From assembly GCA_022846075.1 (NCBI GenBank), contig AP025582.1:1674001-1738000 (forward strand): a stretch of DNA of 64,000 nt, in the 5' to 3' direction. Position numbers and translations under genes: made by a program. Of the stretch, positions 52,195-63,353 are shown in pieces (the first letter of the stretch is position 1; every line of letters begins with the position of its first letter). The notes below the pieces were generated by a model. The model made no database searches and had not been told where the DNA came from. It saw only the letters and a list, made by a program, of their open reading frames with translations. This stretch comes from Oscillospiraceae bacterium. GTDB lineage: Bacteria > Bacillota > Clostridia > Oscillospirales > Oscillospiraceae.

Positions 52195-53187
52195 ATGGAA
52201 CTGTTTGATCTGATCGAGAAGCTGACCGCCATCCACGGCCCCTCCGGCCGGGAGGGCGCCGTGGCCCAGGCCATCTCGGAACTGGCCAAGCCCTATGCCG
52301 ACGAGCTCACCACTGACACCCTGGGCAACCTCATCGTCCACAAGAAGGGGACCGGCCCCAAGCTCATGTTCTCCGCCCATATGGACTCCATCGGCCTGGT
52401 GGCCACCTACCTGGAGGACAACGGCATGATCCGCTTCGGCAAGCTGGGCGGCGTTCAGCCCAAGCAGATCCGCAACGTCCCCGTCCGTTTTGAAAACGGC
52501 ACCGCCGGCACGGTTAAGGTAGATGGGAAGGCCGACGAAAACAACCTCACCCTGGACGACCTCTACCTGGATATCGGCGCCGCCAGCAGGGAAGAGGCGG
52601 CAGCCTGGGTAAAGCTGGGCGATACCGCCGTCTACGCCACCCAGACCGCCAAGGCGGGGGGGCGGGTCATCTCCCCCTATCTGGACAACCGGGTCTCCTG
52701 CGCCATTTTGCTGCTGGCCCTGGAGCGGCTGAAGGAGAGCGAAAACGACCTTTATTTCGTCTTCTCCGTCCAGGAGGAGGTGGGCCTCCGGGGCGCCAAG
52801 ACCGCCGCCTATGGCGTGGACCCCGATTTTGCGGTGGCCGTGGATGTCACCGGCGTCTGTGACTGGCCCGGCGCGCCCAAGACCAGCAGCGCCGTGCTGG
52901 GCGGGGGAGCCGCCATCAAAATCATGGACGCCTCCATCATCTGCCACACGGCCATGGTGGAAAAGCTCACCGCCCTGGCTCAGGCCGGGAACATCAAGCA
53001 CCAGATGCACGTGACCACCGGCGGCGGCACTGACGCCGGCGTCATCCATCAAAGCCGCCTGGGGGTCGTCACCGGAGTCGTGGCAATCCCGTGCCGCTAC
53101 ACCCACACCCCCACGGAGATGGTGGACCTGTCCGACGTCTCCGCCTGCGTGGAACTGGTGACCACCCTGGCCCAGAGCAAATTATAA
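52195..53187 (+). CDS. M42 family metallopeptidase, copy 3
   Basis: A 330-residue M42 enzyme. Metal residues lie in SAHMDSIG, SPYLDNRVSC, VQEEVGLRGA, DVTGVCD and RYTHTPTEM. ATG at 52195 is the family start; the open frame reaching further upstream is a shadow of copy 2. Three complete and divergent copies in tandem could form mixed assemblies or act on different N-terminal residues. It is followed by a PLP lyase-like gene. Confidence 0.92.
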   Translation: MELFDLIEKLTAIHGPSGREGAVAQAISELAKPYADELTTDTLGNLIVHKKGTGPKLMFSAHMDSIGLVATYLEDNGMIRFGKLGGVQPKQIRNVPVRFENGTAGTVKVDGKADENNLTLDDLYLDIGAASREEAAAWVKLGDTAVYATQTAKAGGRVISPYLDNRVSCAILLLALERLKESENDLYFVFSVQEEVGLRGAKTAAYGVDPDFAVAVDVTGVCDWPGAPKTSSAVLGGGAAIKIMDASIICHTAMVEKLTALAQAGNIKHQMHVTTGGGTDAGVIHQSRLGVVTGVVAIPCRYTHTPTEMVDLSDVSACVELVTTLAQSKL

Positions 53188-53206
53188 ATCGGAGTTGTAA
53201 AACAAA

Positions 53207-54454
53207 ATGCCTTTACAAATAAGCGAAGAGACGCGGCAGCTTGCCGCCCGGGCAGAAGAGGCCCTCAAGGAGCAGTTTGCCCGTGTAGACACCATCGCCC
53301 AGATCAACGCGGAAAAGGTCCTGGACGCCTTCCAGACCCATCGGGTATCCGAGAGTTATTTTGCCGGCACCACCGGCTACGGCTACGACGATCTGGGCCG
53401 GGACAAGCTGGACGAGATCTATGCCCACATCTTCCACACGGAGGACGCCCTGGTCCGCCTTCAATTCGTCAACGGGACCCACGCCATCACCTGCGCCCTC
53501 TTCGGCGCGCTGAAGCCGGGGGATATCCTTCTCTACGCCGTGGGCGCCCCCTATGACACCATTCAAAGCGCCATCGGGATCGTGGGAGACGCCCCCGGGT
53601 CCCTGAAATCCTATGGAATCGGCTACCGCCAGGTGGAGCTGACCGCCGATGAAAAGCCCGACCTGGCCGGGATCGCCCAAGCCGTCCGGGACCCCAAGGT
53701 CAAGGTGGTCATGATCCAGCGCTCCCGGGGCTACGCCACCCGGGCGTCCCTCTCCGTGGCGGAGATCGGCGCTATCTGCGACGCCGTGCACAGCGTGCGC
53801 CAAGACGTGTCCATCCTGGTGGACAACTGCTACGGCGAGTTTGTGGAGACGACGGAACCCACCCAGGCGGGGGCGGACCTGGTGGTGGGCTCCCTCATCA
53901 AAAATCCCGGCGGCGGTCTGGCCCCCACCGGGGGCTATATCGCCGGCCGGCACGATCTGGTGGAGGGCGCCGCCATGCGGCTCACGGTCCCCGGTATTGG
54001 GAAAGAGTGCGGCTCTACATTAGGCAACAACCGCAGTTTCTATCAAGGGCTTTTCCTTGCCCCCCACACTACCGCCCAGGCGGTCAAAACCGCCCTCTTT
54101 GCCGCCAAAATGATGGAACTTCTGGGGTACCAGACAGACCCGGCCTCCACCCAGGTCCGCCACGATATCATTCAGATGATCCATTTCGGCGCCCCCGACC
54201 CCCTGAAAAAATTCTGCAAGGGGATCCAGATGGGGGCTCCTGTGGACTCCTACGTCACCCCGGAGCCCTGGGACATGCCCGGCTACGATACCCCCGTCAT
54301 TATGGCCGCGGGCTCCTTTATCCAGGGGGCCTCCATTGAGCTGTCCGCCGACGGCCCCATGCGGGAGCCCTACACCGCCTATCTCCAGGGCGGACTGACC
54401 TACGAGTCCGGCAAGCTTGGGATTCTTCTGGCAGTAGAGGCGCTGAGGTCCTAA
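53207..54454 (+). CDS. Methionine gamma-lyase family-like PLP protein
   Basis: A 415-residue PLP enzyme of the methionine gamma-lyase-like (YnbB) group. The PLP lysine is Lys232 in SLIKNPGGGLAPTGGY, and FVNGTHAITCALFG near 88-101 binds phosphate. Members are widespread in Firmicutes, often next to hfq or glutamine genes; the true substrate is unclear and the family name may be misleading. It is 19 bp after the third M42 gene, so it may be in the same transcript. Confidence 0.85.
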   Translation: MPLQISEETRQLAARAEEALKEQFARVDTIAQINAEKVLDAFQTHRVSESYFAGTTGYGYDDLGRDKLDEIYAHIFHTEDALVRLQFVNGTHAITCALFGALKPGDILLYAVGAPYDTIQSAIGIVGDAPGSLKSYGIGYRQVELTADEKPDLAGIAQAVRDPKVKVVMIQRSRGYATRASLSVAEIGAICDAVHSVRQDVSILVDNCYGEFVETTEPTQAGADLVVGSLIKNPGGGLAPTGGYIAGRHDLVEGAAMRLTVPGIGKECGSTLGNNRSFYQGLFLAPHTTAQAVKTALFAAKMMELLGYQTDPASTQVRHDIIQMIHFGAPDPLKKFCKGIQMGAPVDSYVTPEPWDMPGYDTPVIMAAGSFIQGASIELSADGPMREPYTAYLQGGLTYESGKLGILLAVEALRS

Positions 54455-54498
54455 GACAAGCCGCGTTTCGCATACTCTGCCCTGAGGGGGTGGAGACT

Positions 54499-55179
54499 AT
54501 GGCGAGACAACTGGGGCGTGGTCTTTGGCTTCGCGGACCCAAACGGGCGCGTCGTTGGGGCGGCGAACGGAGCCAGCGGCTTCTGGCGGCGGCTCTGGGG
54601 ATCGGCCTTGCGCTGTTTCTGATCCACCAGTTTGACGCCGCCCTGCGGCCCCAACTGGTCAGTCTGGCGGAGACCCAGGCCCGCAACCAAATCACGCGAA
54701 TCGCCGACCGGGCTGTGGCGAAAGCGCTGAGCGACCAGTCCATCTCCTATTCTGACATGGTAACCGTTCAGGCGGGCCAAAATGGCGACATCACCACCCT
54801 CACCACGGACACCCTTCGCCTCAACAACCTGCGGGGGGTCGTGATGGATGACATCGTCTCCCAAGTGGAAAACTTAGACGAGCGTGATCTGGGTGTCCCC
54901 CTGGGGGCCCTTACGGGACTGGACCTGCTTTCCGCTATTGGCCCCCGCCTGCCCGTACAAGTCCTGTCGGTGGCCTCGGCAGAGGCCTCATACCGCAACG
55001 ACTTCACCGGCGCCGGGATCAATCAGACCCTTCACAGGGTCATGCTGGATGTGACGGTCACGGCCAAGCTCCTTTTGCCTGGTGGTATTGTGGAAACCCA
55101 AGTCACAACCCCCGTATGCATTTCCGAAACTGTCATCGTGGGCCAGGTCCCCGAGGCCTATCTGAACTGGAATCAATAA
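54499..55179 (+). CDS. yunB: Sporulation protein YunB
   Basis: A 226-residue protein with one membrane anchor near 28-48 (LLAAALGIGLALFLIHQF) and an outer domain. It matches YunB, a mother-cell sporulation protein under SigE control in Bacillus; the body reads LRPQLVSLAETQARNQITRIADRAVAKAL, then VPLGALTGLDLLSAIGPRLPV. Its role in coat or engulfment is unclear. ATG at 54499 follows GAGGGGGTGGAG; a GTG three codons earlier lies inside that site. Confidence 0.82.
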   Translation: MARQLGRGLWLRGPKRARRWGGERSQRLLAAALGIGLALFLIHQFDAALRPQLVSLAETQARNQITRIADRAVAKALSDQSISYSDMVTVQAGQNGDITTLTTDTLRLNNLRGVVMDDIVSQVENLDERDLGVPLGALTGLDLLSAIGPRLPVQVLSVASAEASYRNDFTGAGINQTLHRVMLDVTVTAKLLLPGGIVETQVTTPVCISETVIVGQVPEAYLNWNQ

Positions 55180-55199
55180 AAAGGGAGGAGGAGCGCCAT

Positions 55200-57793
<2,594 letters not shown>

Positions 57794-57795
<2 letters not shown>

Positions 57796-57827
57796 AAAAC
57801 GTCTGCGTGGGAAATCCCACGCAGACG
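57794..57827 (-). terminator. Terminator of nitroreductase gene
   Basis: A 12-bp perfect stem (CGTCTGCGTGGG with CCCACGCAGACG), 4-nt loop, with T6 on the minus strand only (57799-57794). It probably ends the minus-strand nitroreductase and may slow ligA transcription. Confidence 0.85.
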
Positions 57828-57841
57828 CCTTACATATTTGT

Positions 57842-58345
57842 TCAGCCCTTCCACCAGATAACCTTGTTTTCATCATACTGGTCCTCTCTGGGGTTTACAT
57901 GTTCGGGGTGCCCAATGGCAATGACCCCCATGGGAAGCTGGTTGGCGGGGAGCTCAAACGCCTTCCGAAAGGAGTCGATCCGGTCCTCCGCCGGTGCCAA
58001 TCCGCACCAACAGGCGCTCAACCCCTGGTGGACCGCCTCCAGCAGCAGGTTTTCAATGGCCGCTCCGCAGTCCAGATAGGCGTGTCCCTCTGTAAACGCC
58101 TCGTCCAAATCTGCCGAGACAATGATGGCCGCCTGGGCCTGGAGCATCATCTTGGCGTAGGGATGGATCTCACTGATATGATCCAGGGAGGTCCGGTCCG
58201 TTACCACAACGAACCTCCACTCCTGACAGTTTTTTGCTGTTGGGGCGTTCATTGCCGCCCGCAGAAGCTCTGTTAACTCTTCCCGCTTGACAGGCTCCTG
58301 TGTATAGTGTCGGACACTTCTGCGCTGAAAAATTTCTGGAAGCAT
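57842..58345 (-). CDS. Nitroreductase family protein
   Basis: A 167-residue FMN-binding oxidoreductase. RRSVRHYTQEPV near the start and the APTAKNCQEWRFVVV block bind FMN, and CWCGLAPAEDR occurs mid-protein. It is shorter than typical NfsB enzymes but matches a common short clostridial subgroup. The reaction is unassigned; such enzymes reduce nitro compounds or quinones with NAD(P)H. It is divergent from rex, and a Rex-like site lies between them, hinting at redox control. Confidence 0.88.
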   Translation of the reverse strand: MLPEIFQRRSVRHYTQEPVKREELTELLRAAMNAPTAKNCQEWRFVVVTDRTSLDHISEIHPYAKMMLQAQAAIIVSADLDEAFTEGHAYLDCGAAIENLLLEAVHQGLSACWCGLAPAEDRIDSFRKAFELPANQLPMGVIAIGHPEHVNPREDQYDENKVIWWKG

Positions 58346-58393
58346 GAAAACGACCTCCTCATTATAAATGACCAGACGGATCCTTGTTATTTC

Positions 58394-58422
58394 GTTATAT
58401 CATAAGATTTTACCATCCGCAA
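58394..58422 (-). promoter_or_regulatory. Possible promoter of nitroreductase gene
   Basis: On the minus strand TTGCGG (58422-58417), 17-bp spacer, TATAAC (58399-58394). Its -35 is 5 bp from the Rex-like site. Confidence 0.5.
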
Positions 58423-58426
58423 GCAT

Positions 58427-58466
58427 TTGTGAAAAAGTTGACAACGAAGTGTGGATGGGTTAGACT
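58427..58466 (+). promoter_or_regulatory. rex promoter with overlapping Rex operator
   Basis: TTGACA (58438-58443), 17-bp spacer, TAGACT (58461-58466). TTGTGAAAAAGTTGACAA at 58427-58444 departs from the Rex consensus TTGTGAA-N4-TTCACAA at one base and includes the -35. Rex bound there would block polymerase, fitting autorepression under low NADH. Confidence 0.7.
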
Positions 58467-58509
58467 AAATAAAATAATTCTTCCTATATCGACAAAGTGA
58501 GGTGGACGA

Positions 58510-59142
58510 ATGAAAAAGCAGAAGGTATCCAGCGCAGTCATTCGCCGTTTGCCCCGCTATTACCGCCATTTGACCGATCTCTATCTGGCGGGTGTGGTAC
58601 GAATCTCCTCCAGCGCACTTGGCAAATCTATGAATCTGACCGCCTCTCAGATTCGTCAAGACCTGTCTTGTTTCGGGGAATTTGGCCAGCAGGGCTATGG
58701 TTACAATGTAGAATCTCTCCGGGATGAGATTGCGGAAATCCTGGGTATGAACCAAAAGCATACCGCCGTTATCCTGGGGGTAGGCAACCTGGGCCGGGCT
58801 CTCATGGAAAATTTTCATTTTGACCGCAGCGGCTTTACCCTCACCGCCGCCTTCGATGTGGACCCAAATCTGATCGGCAAGAGCGTTTCCGACGTACAAG
58901 TCCATCCAGTCGAGGAACTGGAACGCTACTTGCGGGAGACCTCCGTCAGCGTGGGGGTCCTGACCGTGCCCCGGGCCGCCGCCGCCCCCATGTCGGAGCG
59001 TCTGGTGGCCGGCGGAGTGAAGGGTATCTGGAACTTCACCAACGCCGAGCTCGACATGGGCCGGTCCGGCGTTGTGGTGGAGAACGTACATTTTGCAGAC
59101 AGTCTGCTGGCCCTCAGCTACATGATCTCGGAGGCGCCATGA
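58510..59142 (+). CDS. rex: Redox-sensing transcriptional repressor Rex
   Basis: A 210-residue repressor that reads the NADH to NAD+ ratio and controls fermentation genes. The winged-helix N-terminal part (SALGKSMNLTASQIRQDLSCFGEFG) is followed by a Rossmann domain with GVGNLGRA from residue 90 and AAFDVDPNLIG. C-terminal helix ENVHFADSLLALSYMI swaps domains. Length and start are typical. A Rex-like operator lies on its promoter. It overlaps the next gene by 4 bp (ATGA). Confidence 0.95.
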   Translation: MKKQKVSSAVIRRLPRYYRHLTDLYLAGVVRISSSALGKSMNLTASQIRQDLSCFGEFGQQGYGYNVESLRDEIAEILGMNQKHTAVILGVGNLGRALMENFHFDRSGFTLTAAFDVDPNLIGKSVSDVQVHPVEELERYLRETSVSVGVLTVPRAAAAPMSERLVAGGVKGIWNFTNAELDMGRSGVVVENVHFADSLLALSYMISEAP

Positions 59143-60206
59143 AACGAAGAAACGCCGTAGCTCTGCTTCTGGCAGGGACCCTGCTCTCAGGGGTGGCGGC
59201 CATGGCCGCCGACGCCGGCTCCGCGGGAGATCCGCTGATTGCGCTCAACTGGCTGAAAAACACCTTTATCCCTAAAACTGTGACCGCTGCGGAAGTGCGG
59301 ATCGACGCCCGGACCCAGGAGATGTATCAAAGCGCACGCTCCGCTCAATCCGGCGGAACGGAACTGCGGGTCAAGCGGGGGGACGTGCTCCGCCTGGAGA
59401 CAGGTTCCGGCCTTATCACCTTGGCCGGATCCCTCTCCGGGACCTCCACCGGCGTGATCGTGGACGTCACGGAGGGAACCCAGCTGGCTTCCGGTGGTAC
59501 TTTGGCCGTAAACCACCGGTATTTGGCGGCGGAGAAGACCACCGCGGCCTTTTCCGTCACCTCGGATACGGCGGTGGTCCGCCTCACCGACAGCTATACC
59601 ATGAGTCCCAGCGGGGAAACAGACTATAACGCTCTTGCGGACGCCCTGAAATCCATGGGGCTGTTTCGGGGGAGCGACGCCGGCTATGGCTCCGGCTACG
59701 ATCTGGAAAAGGCCCCCACCCGCATCCAGGGCCTTATCATGTTCCTGCGCCTCATGGGCGAGGAGCAGGCGGCTCTGCAATATTCCAGCATCGTCACCTT
59801 CGCAGACGTCCCTGACTGGGCTCTGCCCTACGTGGCCTACGCCTACGATAAGGGGTATACGAAAGGCAACGCCGTGGACGAACAGTGGCGGGTGTGGTTC
59901 GGCACGGACAGCCCGCTGGCGCCCAACGACTATATTACCTTCCTGCTTCGGGCTCTGGGATATTCTGAATCCTCTGATTTCAGCTGGCTCACCGCCGTGG
60001 CCGACGCCAAAAATCTGGGGGTCCTGACAGCGGGGGAGGAGGCCCTTCTCTCAAATGGAACGCCTTTCCTCCGATCCCATGTAGTTTATCTCTCATACTT
60101 CTCCCTTTCCGCCCATTTGAAAGGGGAGAGCACCACACTCCTGGACCGGCTGATCTCCTCCGGGACCGTCAGTGCCCTTGCGAGCGTAGCTGTGGACAGG
60201 CTGTAA
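59139..60206 (+). CDS. Secreted SLH-type protein coupled to rex
   Basis: A 355-residue exported protein. Signal peptide 1-24 (LLLAGTLLSGVAAMAADAG). Residues 25-160 are predicted beta-rich without a recognised domain. From about 165 to the end come two to three degenerate S-layer homology units (TFADVPDWALPYVAYAYDKGYTKG, FGTDSPLAPNDYITFLLRALGY), which would bind cell-wall polymers. It overlaps the rex stop by ATGA and precedes the peptidase with SLH repeats. Its job is unknown; a link to redox control is only positional. Confidence 0.75.
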   Translation: MKRRNAVALLLAGTLLSGVAAMAADAGSAGDPLIALNWLKNTFIPKTVTAAEVRIDARTQEMYQSARSAQSGGTELRVKRGDVLRLETGSGLITLAGSLSGTSTGVIVDVTEGTQLASGGTLAVNHRYLAAEKTTAAFSVTSDTAVVRLTDSYTMSPSGETDYNALADALKSMGLFRGSDAGYGSGYDLEKAPTRIQGLIMFLRLMGEEQAALQYSSIVTFADVPDWALPYVAYAYDKGYTKGNAVDEQWRVWFGTDSPLAPNDYITFLLRALGYSESSDFSWLTAVADAKNLGVLTAGEEALLSNGTPFLRSHVVYLSYFSLSAHLKGESTTLLDRLISSGTVSALASVAVDRL

Positions 60207-60230
60207 ATAAAATGATGTGTACGCAAAGAG

Positions 60231-60274
60231 GCGTATGGGCCTGCCCGAAGCCGGGACAGGCCCATGCGTTTTTT
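60231..60274 (+). terminator. Terminator after SLH-type gene
   Basis: CGTATGGGCCTGCCCG pairs with CGGGACAGGCCCATGCG with one bulged A, followed by T6. Confidence 0.88.
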
Positions 60275-60367
60275 CTTTCAGTTGAAAGAGTGGGCGCTCA
60301 AAGAGGGGGGAGGATCTATTTCAGCCCGGCTAAACTGACACAAACGAGGAAGAAAGAGGGAAAACCC

Positions 60368-63226
60368 ATGAACCGTATTCAAAAGCGCTTAGGCGCGGGA
60401 CTGTTGTCCGCCGCCATCACACTGTCGCTGTCCCTTCCCACGCTGGCCGTGGAACCGGAAAATACCCTTTCCGGACACGAAGCCGGTGATGTCCTGACCT
60501 GGAAGGCAGTTAAAAATTTCCTTACTGAGCAGGGAGAGAAGGACTTCTCTGTCCCGGAGCTTCGCCCCGCCGCAAATGACCCACTGACCCAGCAGGAGGC
60601 CGCCGCTTATCTGCTCCGTTATGCCGGGATGAAAGAATCCCAGTTGGGCGAATATCCCTACGACTACAATTACATGGCGGAAAGCGCCGGTCTCACCAAC
60701 GGTATAGACTATGCGCCGGAGGCCCAGGTCACTTACAACGATTTTATGACCATGTTCCAAAACGCCGCCCCGCTGTACGACGCCCTCCATGCTGAGCGCA
60801 AAGAGCCCCTGTTCCTCAATGGCATGGCTCAGCCCATTTTCGACTATGACGGCGTCATCCGTTTCTGTGTCTATGTGGAGACCAATTACGACACCGACGG
60901 TGACGGCAAGCTGGATCTGGTCAAGGCCCTGGTGCAGCTCCCCGGTGACGTACTGAATGGCATGAAGGTAGCCACCATCTATGAGGCCCGCCCTTACATC
61001 ACCGGCTGTATCGAGGATACGGACGGGCTCTATGTGGACGGGGAATTCGACATCGCTTCCCTGTACGCCCAGCCCGCCGCCAGAACGCCCAAGGGCATCT
61101 CCACCACCGCCGAGGCGGCTGAAAACGCTGACCCGGACGATTGGTACTATATCAGCCCCTACGAGAGCGATCCGGAAAACGACTACTACTTTTACGATTA
61201 TGAGGACCTGACCTGGTACGACCAATACCTGGTCCGGGGCTTTGGCGTCGTGGAATGCGGCGGCTTGGGCACCAAGGGCTCCGAGGGGTTTGAAACCTGC
61301 GGGACCGATTTGGAGATCGACGCATTCAAATGCGTCATCGAATGGCTGACCGGCGGCCGGACCGCCTACACCGACCGCACGGGCAATATTGCCATCGAGG
61401 CCGACTGGTCCAACGGCAACGTTGGCATGACCGGCCGTTCCTATGCCGGTACGACCCAATTCGGCCTGGCCACCACCGGGGTAAAGGGCCTGAAAACCAT
61501 CGTCCCCGTGGCTGGCATCGCCAGTTGGTACGATTACACCAACTCCCAGGGCGTCTCCACCGGCGATGTCCCCAATTACAGCGACGACCTGGCCGCCTAC
61601 TGCGCGGGCCGCTACCTGGATGAGGAGGACTACTCCACCATCGCCGACGCCTACGGCCGCTATTTGACGCAGATCAAAGCGGATCAGCTGGCCAGCAACG
61701 GCGATTACAGCGACCACTGGGCCAACCGGGACTACACCTTGAATTGGGAGGGCATCCAGTGCCCCGCCCTGATCGTCCACGGTCTCAACGATACCAATGT
61801 CCAGACCAAGCACTTCGACCTCATGTATCAAGCCTACGAAAGGGCCGGAAAGGACGCCAAGCTCCTACTCCACCAGGGCAGCCACATCACCCCCACCTAT
61901 GACTCCCAGGGCTACGAGATCACCATTGACGGCACGCTTTACGACGAGATCCTGAACCGCTGGTTCAGCCACTACCTCTATGGTGTGGAAAACGGGATCG
62001 AGGATATGTCCCCCGTCACAGTCCAGAGCAACATTGACGGTACGTGGGCCAGCTATGACAGCTGGAAAACCGATGCCCACACCGCCCTGAACGGCTCCGC
62101 CGCCGTCAAGGACCCCACCGTGACCCTTGATAAGGACACGCCGAGCGTTTCTTACACCTTTGACGTGGCCGAGGATCTGACCATCCAGGGCCCCGTCCTA
62201 GTCCGACTCAACGCCGCCCCGGTGTCCGGCCAGCTGGCGGAGCTGGACGGCGTCAAGTTGTCCGTCTCCCTGTCCGATACCAGTGACATTCCCTTCATGG
62301 CCTTCGTCAAAAGGGAGAACAGCAGCTATCTTCCCCTGGACACTATCCGGGAGAAAGGCGCCTGGCTGGGCGGCGGGCTGGAGAATTTCGACCTGGTCTC
62401 CTTCGCCCAGACCCAGGTCTCTTCCAAGGAGATCGCCACTGGCTGTATCGACCTCTTCAACCCCACCGCCGGGTATGACTCCGCCTCCGCGGGCCAGCGC
62501 ACTGAGCTGGAGAGCGGCGTCGACTATAACTATACGGTCTATCTTCAGCCCAACTTCTATACCGTGAAAGCCGGGCATCAGCTGGTCCTTACCATTGAGC
62601 TGGAGATCCCCGAGACCGCCGGGGACCTGACCCTCACCCTCCAGAACGCCGCCACCCGGACCATCCTTCCCATCTACGGCGAGGCTATGGAAAATCCCTT
62701 CCAGGATGTTTCCGCGAACACCTTTTACACCGACGCCGTCCTCTGGTCCGTCCAGCGGGGTATTACCTCCGGCGTCTCTGACCGGGAGTTTGCCCCTCTG
62801 GCCGCCTGCAGCCGGGGAGAGGTGGTCACCTTCCTGTGGCGGGCCATGGGGGAGCCCGCGTCGAAGCTTGAGATCTCTCCCTTCGTCGACGCCGTCGATG
62901 CAGACGCTTATTATTACAGGGCCATGCTGTGGGCCTATGAAAACGGCATCACTGCTGGCACCTCTGCGCGGACCTTCGCGCCGGATACTGCTGTAACCCG
63001 GGGCGAATTCGTCACCTTCCTATGGCGCTGTGTTGATAAACCCTCTGTCCTGACCGGCACACAGTTTGAGGACAACGTCGATGCCGACGCCTATTACCAC
63101 GATGCCGTCCTCTGGGCCTCTATGGCCGGAGTGACCTCCGGCACCTCCGAGACCACCTTCAGTCCCGACGGCCCGTGCCAGCGTGGCCAGGTGGTCACCT
63201 TTCTGTACCGCTATCTGGCCGGATAA
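60368..63226 (+). CDS. Secreted Xaa-Pro dipeptidyl-peptidase (S15) with SLH repeats
   Basis: A 952-residue exported enzyme. Signal peptide 1-27. Residues 30-140 look like a degenerate SLH unit. The catalytic part has TDGDGKLDLVKALVQLP, nucleophile Ser358 (GRSYAG), Asp475 (HGLNDTNVQ) and His506 (QGSHITP), as in PepX/CocE peptidases that remove Xaa-Pro dipeptides. The C-terminal jelly-roll spans about 560-775. Three SLH repeats follow at about 780-950 (FQDVSANTFYTDAVLWSV and repeats), to anchor it on the wall. ATG at 60368 is chosen because it begins the signal peptide; the upstream open frame crosses a terminator. Confidence 0.93.
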   Translation: MNRIQKRLGAGLLSAAITLSLSLPTLAVEPENTLSGHEAGDVLTWKAVKNFLTEQGEKDFSVPELRPAANDPLTQQEAAAYLLRYAGMKESQLGEYPYDYNYMAESAGLTNGIDYAPEAQVTYNDFMTMFQNAAPLYDALHAERKEPLFLNGMAQPIFDYDGVIRFCVYVETNYDTDGDGKLDLVKALVQLPGDVLNGMKVATIYEARPYITGCIEDTDGLYVDGEFDIASLYAQPAARTPKGISTTAEAAENADPDDWYYISPYESDPENDYYFYDYEDLTWYDQYLVRGFGVVECGGLGTKGSEGFETCGTDLEIDAFKCVIEWLTGGRTAYTDRTGNIAIEADWSNGNVGMTGRSYAGTTQFGLATTGVKGLKTIVPVAGIASWYDYTNSQGVSTGDVPNYSDDLAAYCAGRYLDEEDYSTIADAYGRYLTQIKADQLASNGDYSDHWANRDYTLNWEGIQCPALIVHGLNDTNVQTKHFDLMYQAYERAGKDAKLLLHQGSHITPTYDSQGYEITIDGTLYDEILNRWFSHYLYGVENGIEDMSPVTVQSNIDGTWASYDSWKTDAHTALNGSAAVKDPTVTLDKDTPSVSYTFDVAEDLTIQGPVLVRLNAAPVSGQLAELDGVKLSVSLSDTSDIPFMAFVKRENSSYLPLDTIREKGAWLGGGLENFDLVSFAQTQVSSKEIATGCIDLFNPTAGYDSASAGQRTELESGVDYNYTVYLQPNFYTVKAGHQLVLTIELEIPETAGDLTLTLQNAATRTILPIYGEAMENPFQDVSANTFYTDAVLWSVQRGITSGVSDREFAPLAACSRGEVVTFLWRAMGEPASKLEISPFVDAVDADAYYYRAMLWAYENGITAGTSARTFAPDTAVTRGEFVTFLWRCVDKPSVLTGTQFEDNVDADAYYHDAVLWASMAGVTSGTSETTFSPDGPCQRGQVVTFLYRYLAG

Positions 63227-63263
63227 GCCGGAAAGCAGGGAAGAGGCGCTTCCTTTCATAGAA

Positions 63264-63310
63264 AACCCCGCCGCCGGCATAGGAATGCCGGCGGCGGGGT
63301 TCCTTTTTCT
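63264..63310 (+). terminator. Terminator after S15-SLH gene
   Basis: A 17-bp perfect stem (AACCCCGCCGCCGGCAT with ATGCCGGCGGCGGGGTT), 4-nt loop, then TCCTTTTT. Confidence 0.93.
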
Positions 63311-63353
63311 CTTCCTGGGCATAAGATGGGGAAAACGAAAGGGGGGAGGGGCC

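Noticed and set aside
57800-57827. Hairpin as terminator of ligA on the plus strand
   Set aside because: There is no T run on the plus strand after the stem; the T run lies on the minus strand, so it fits the convergent nitroreductase gene.
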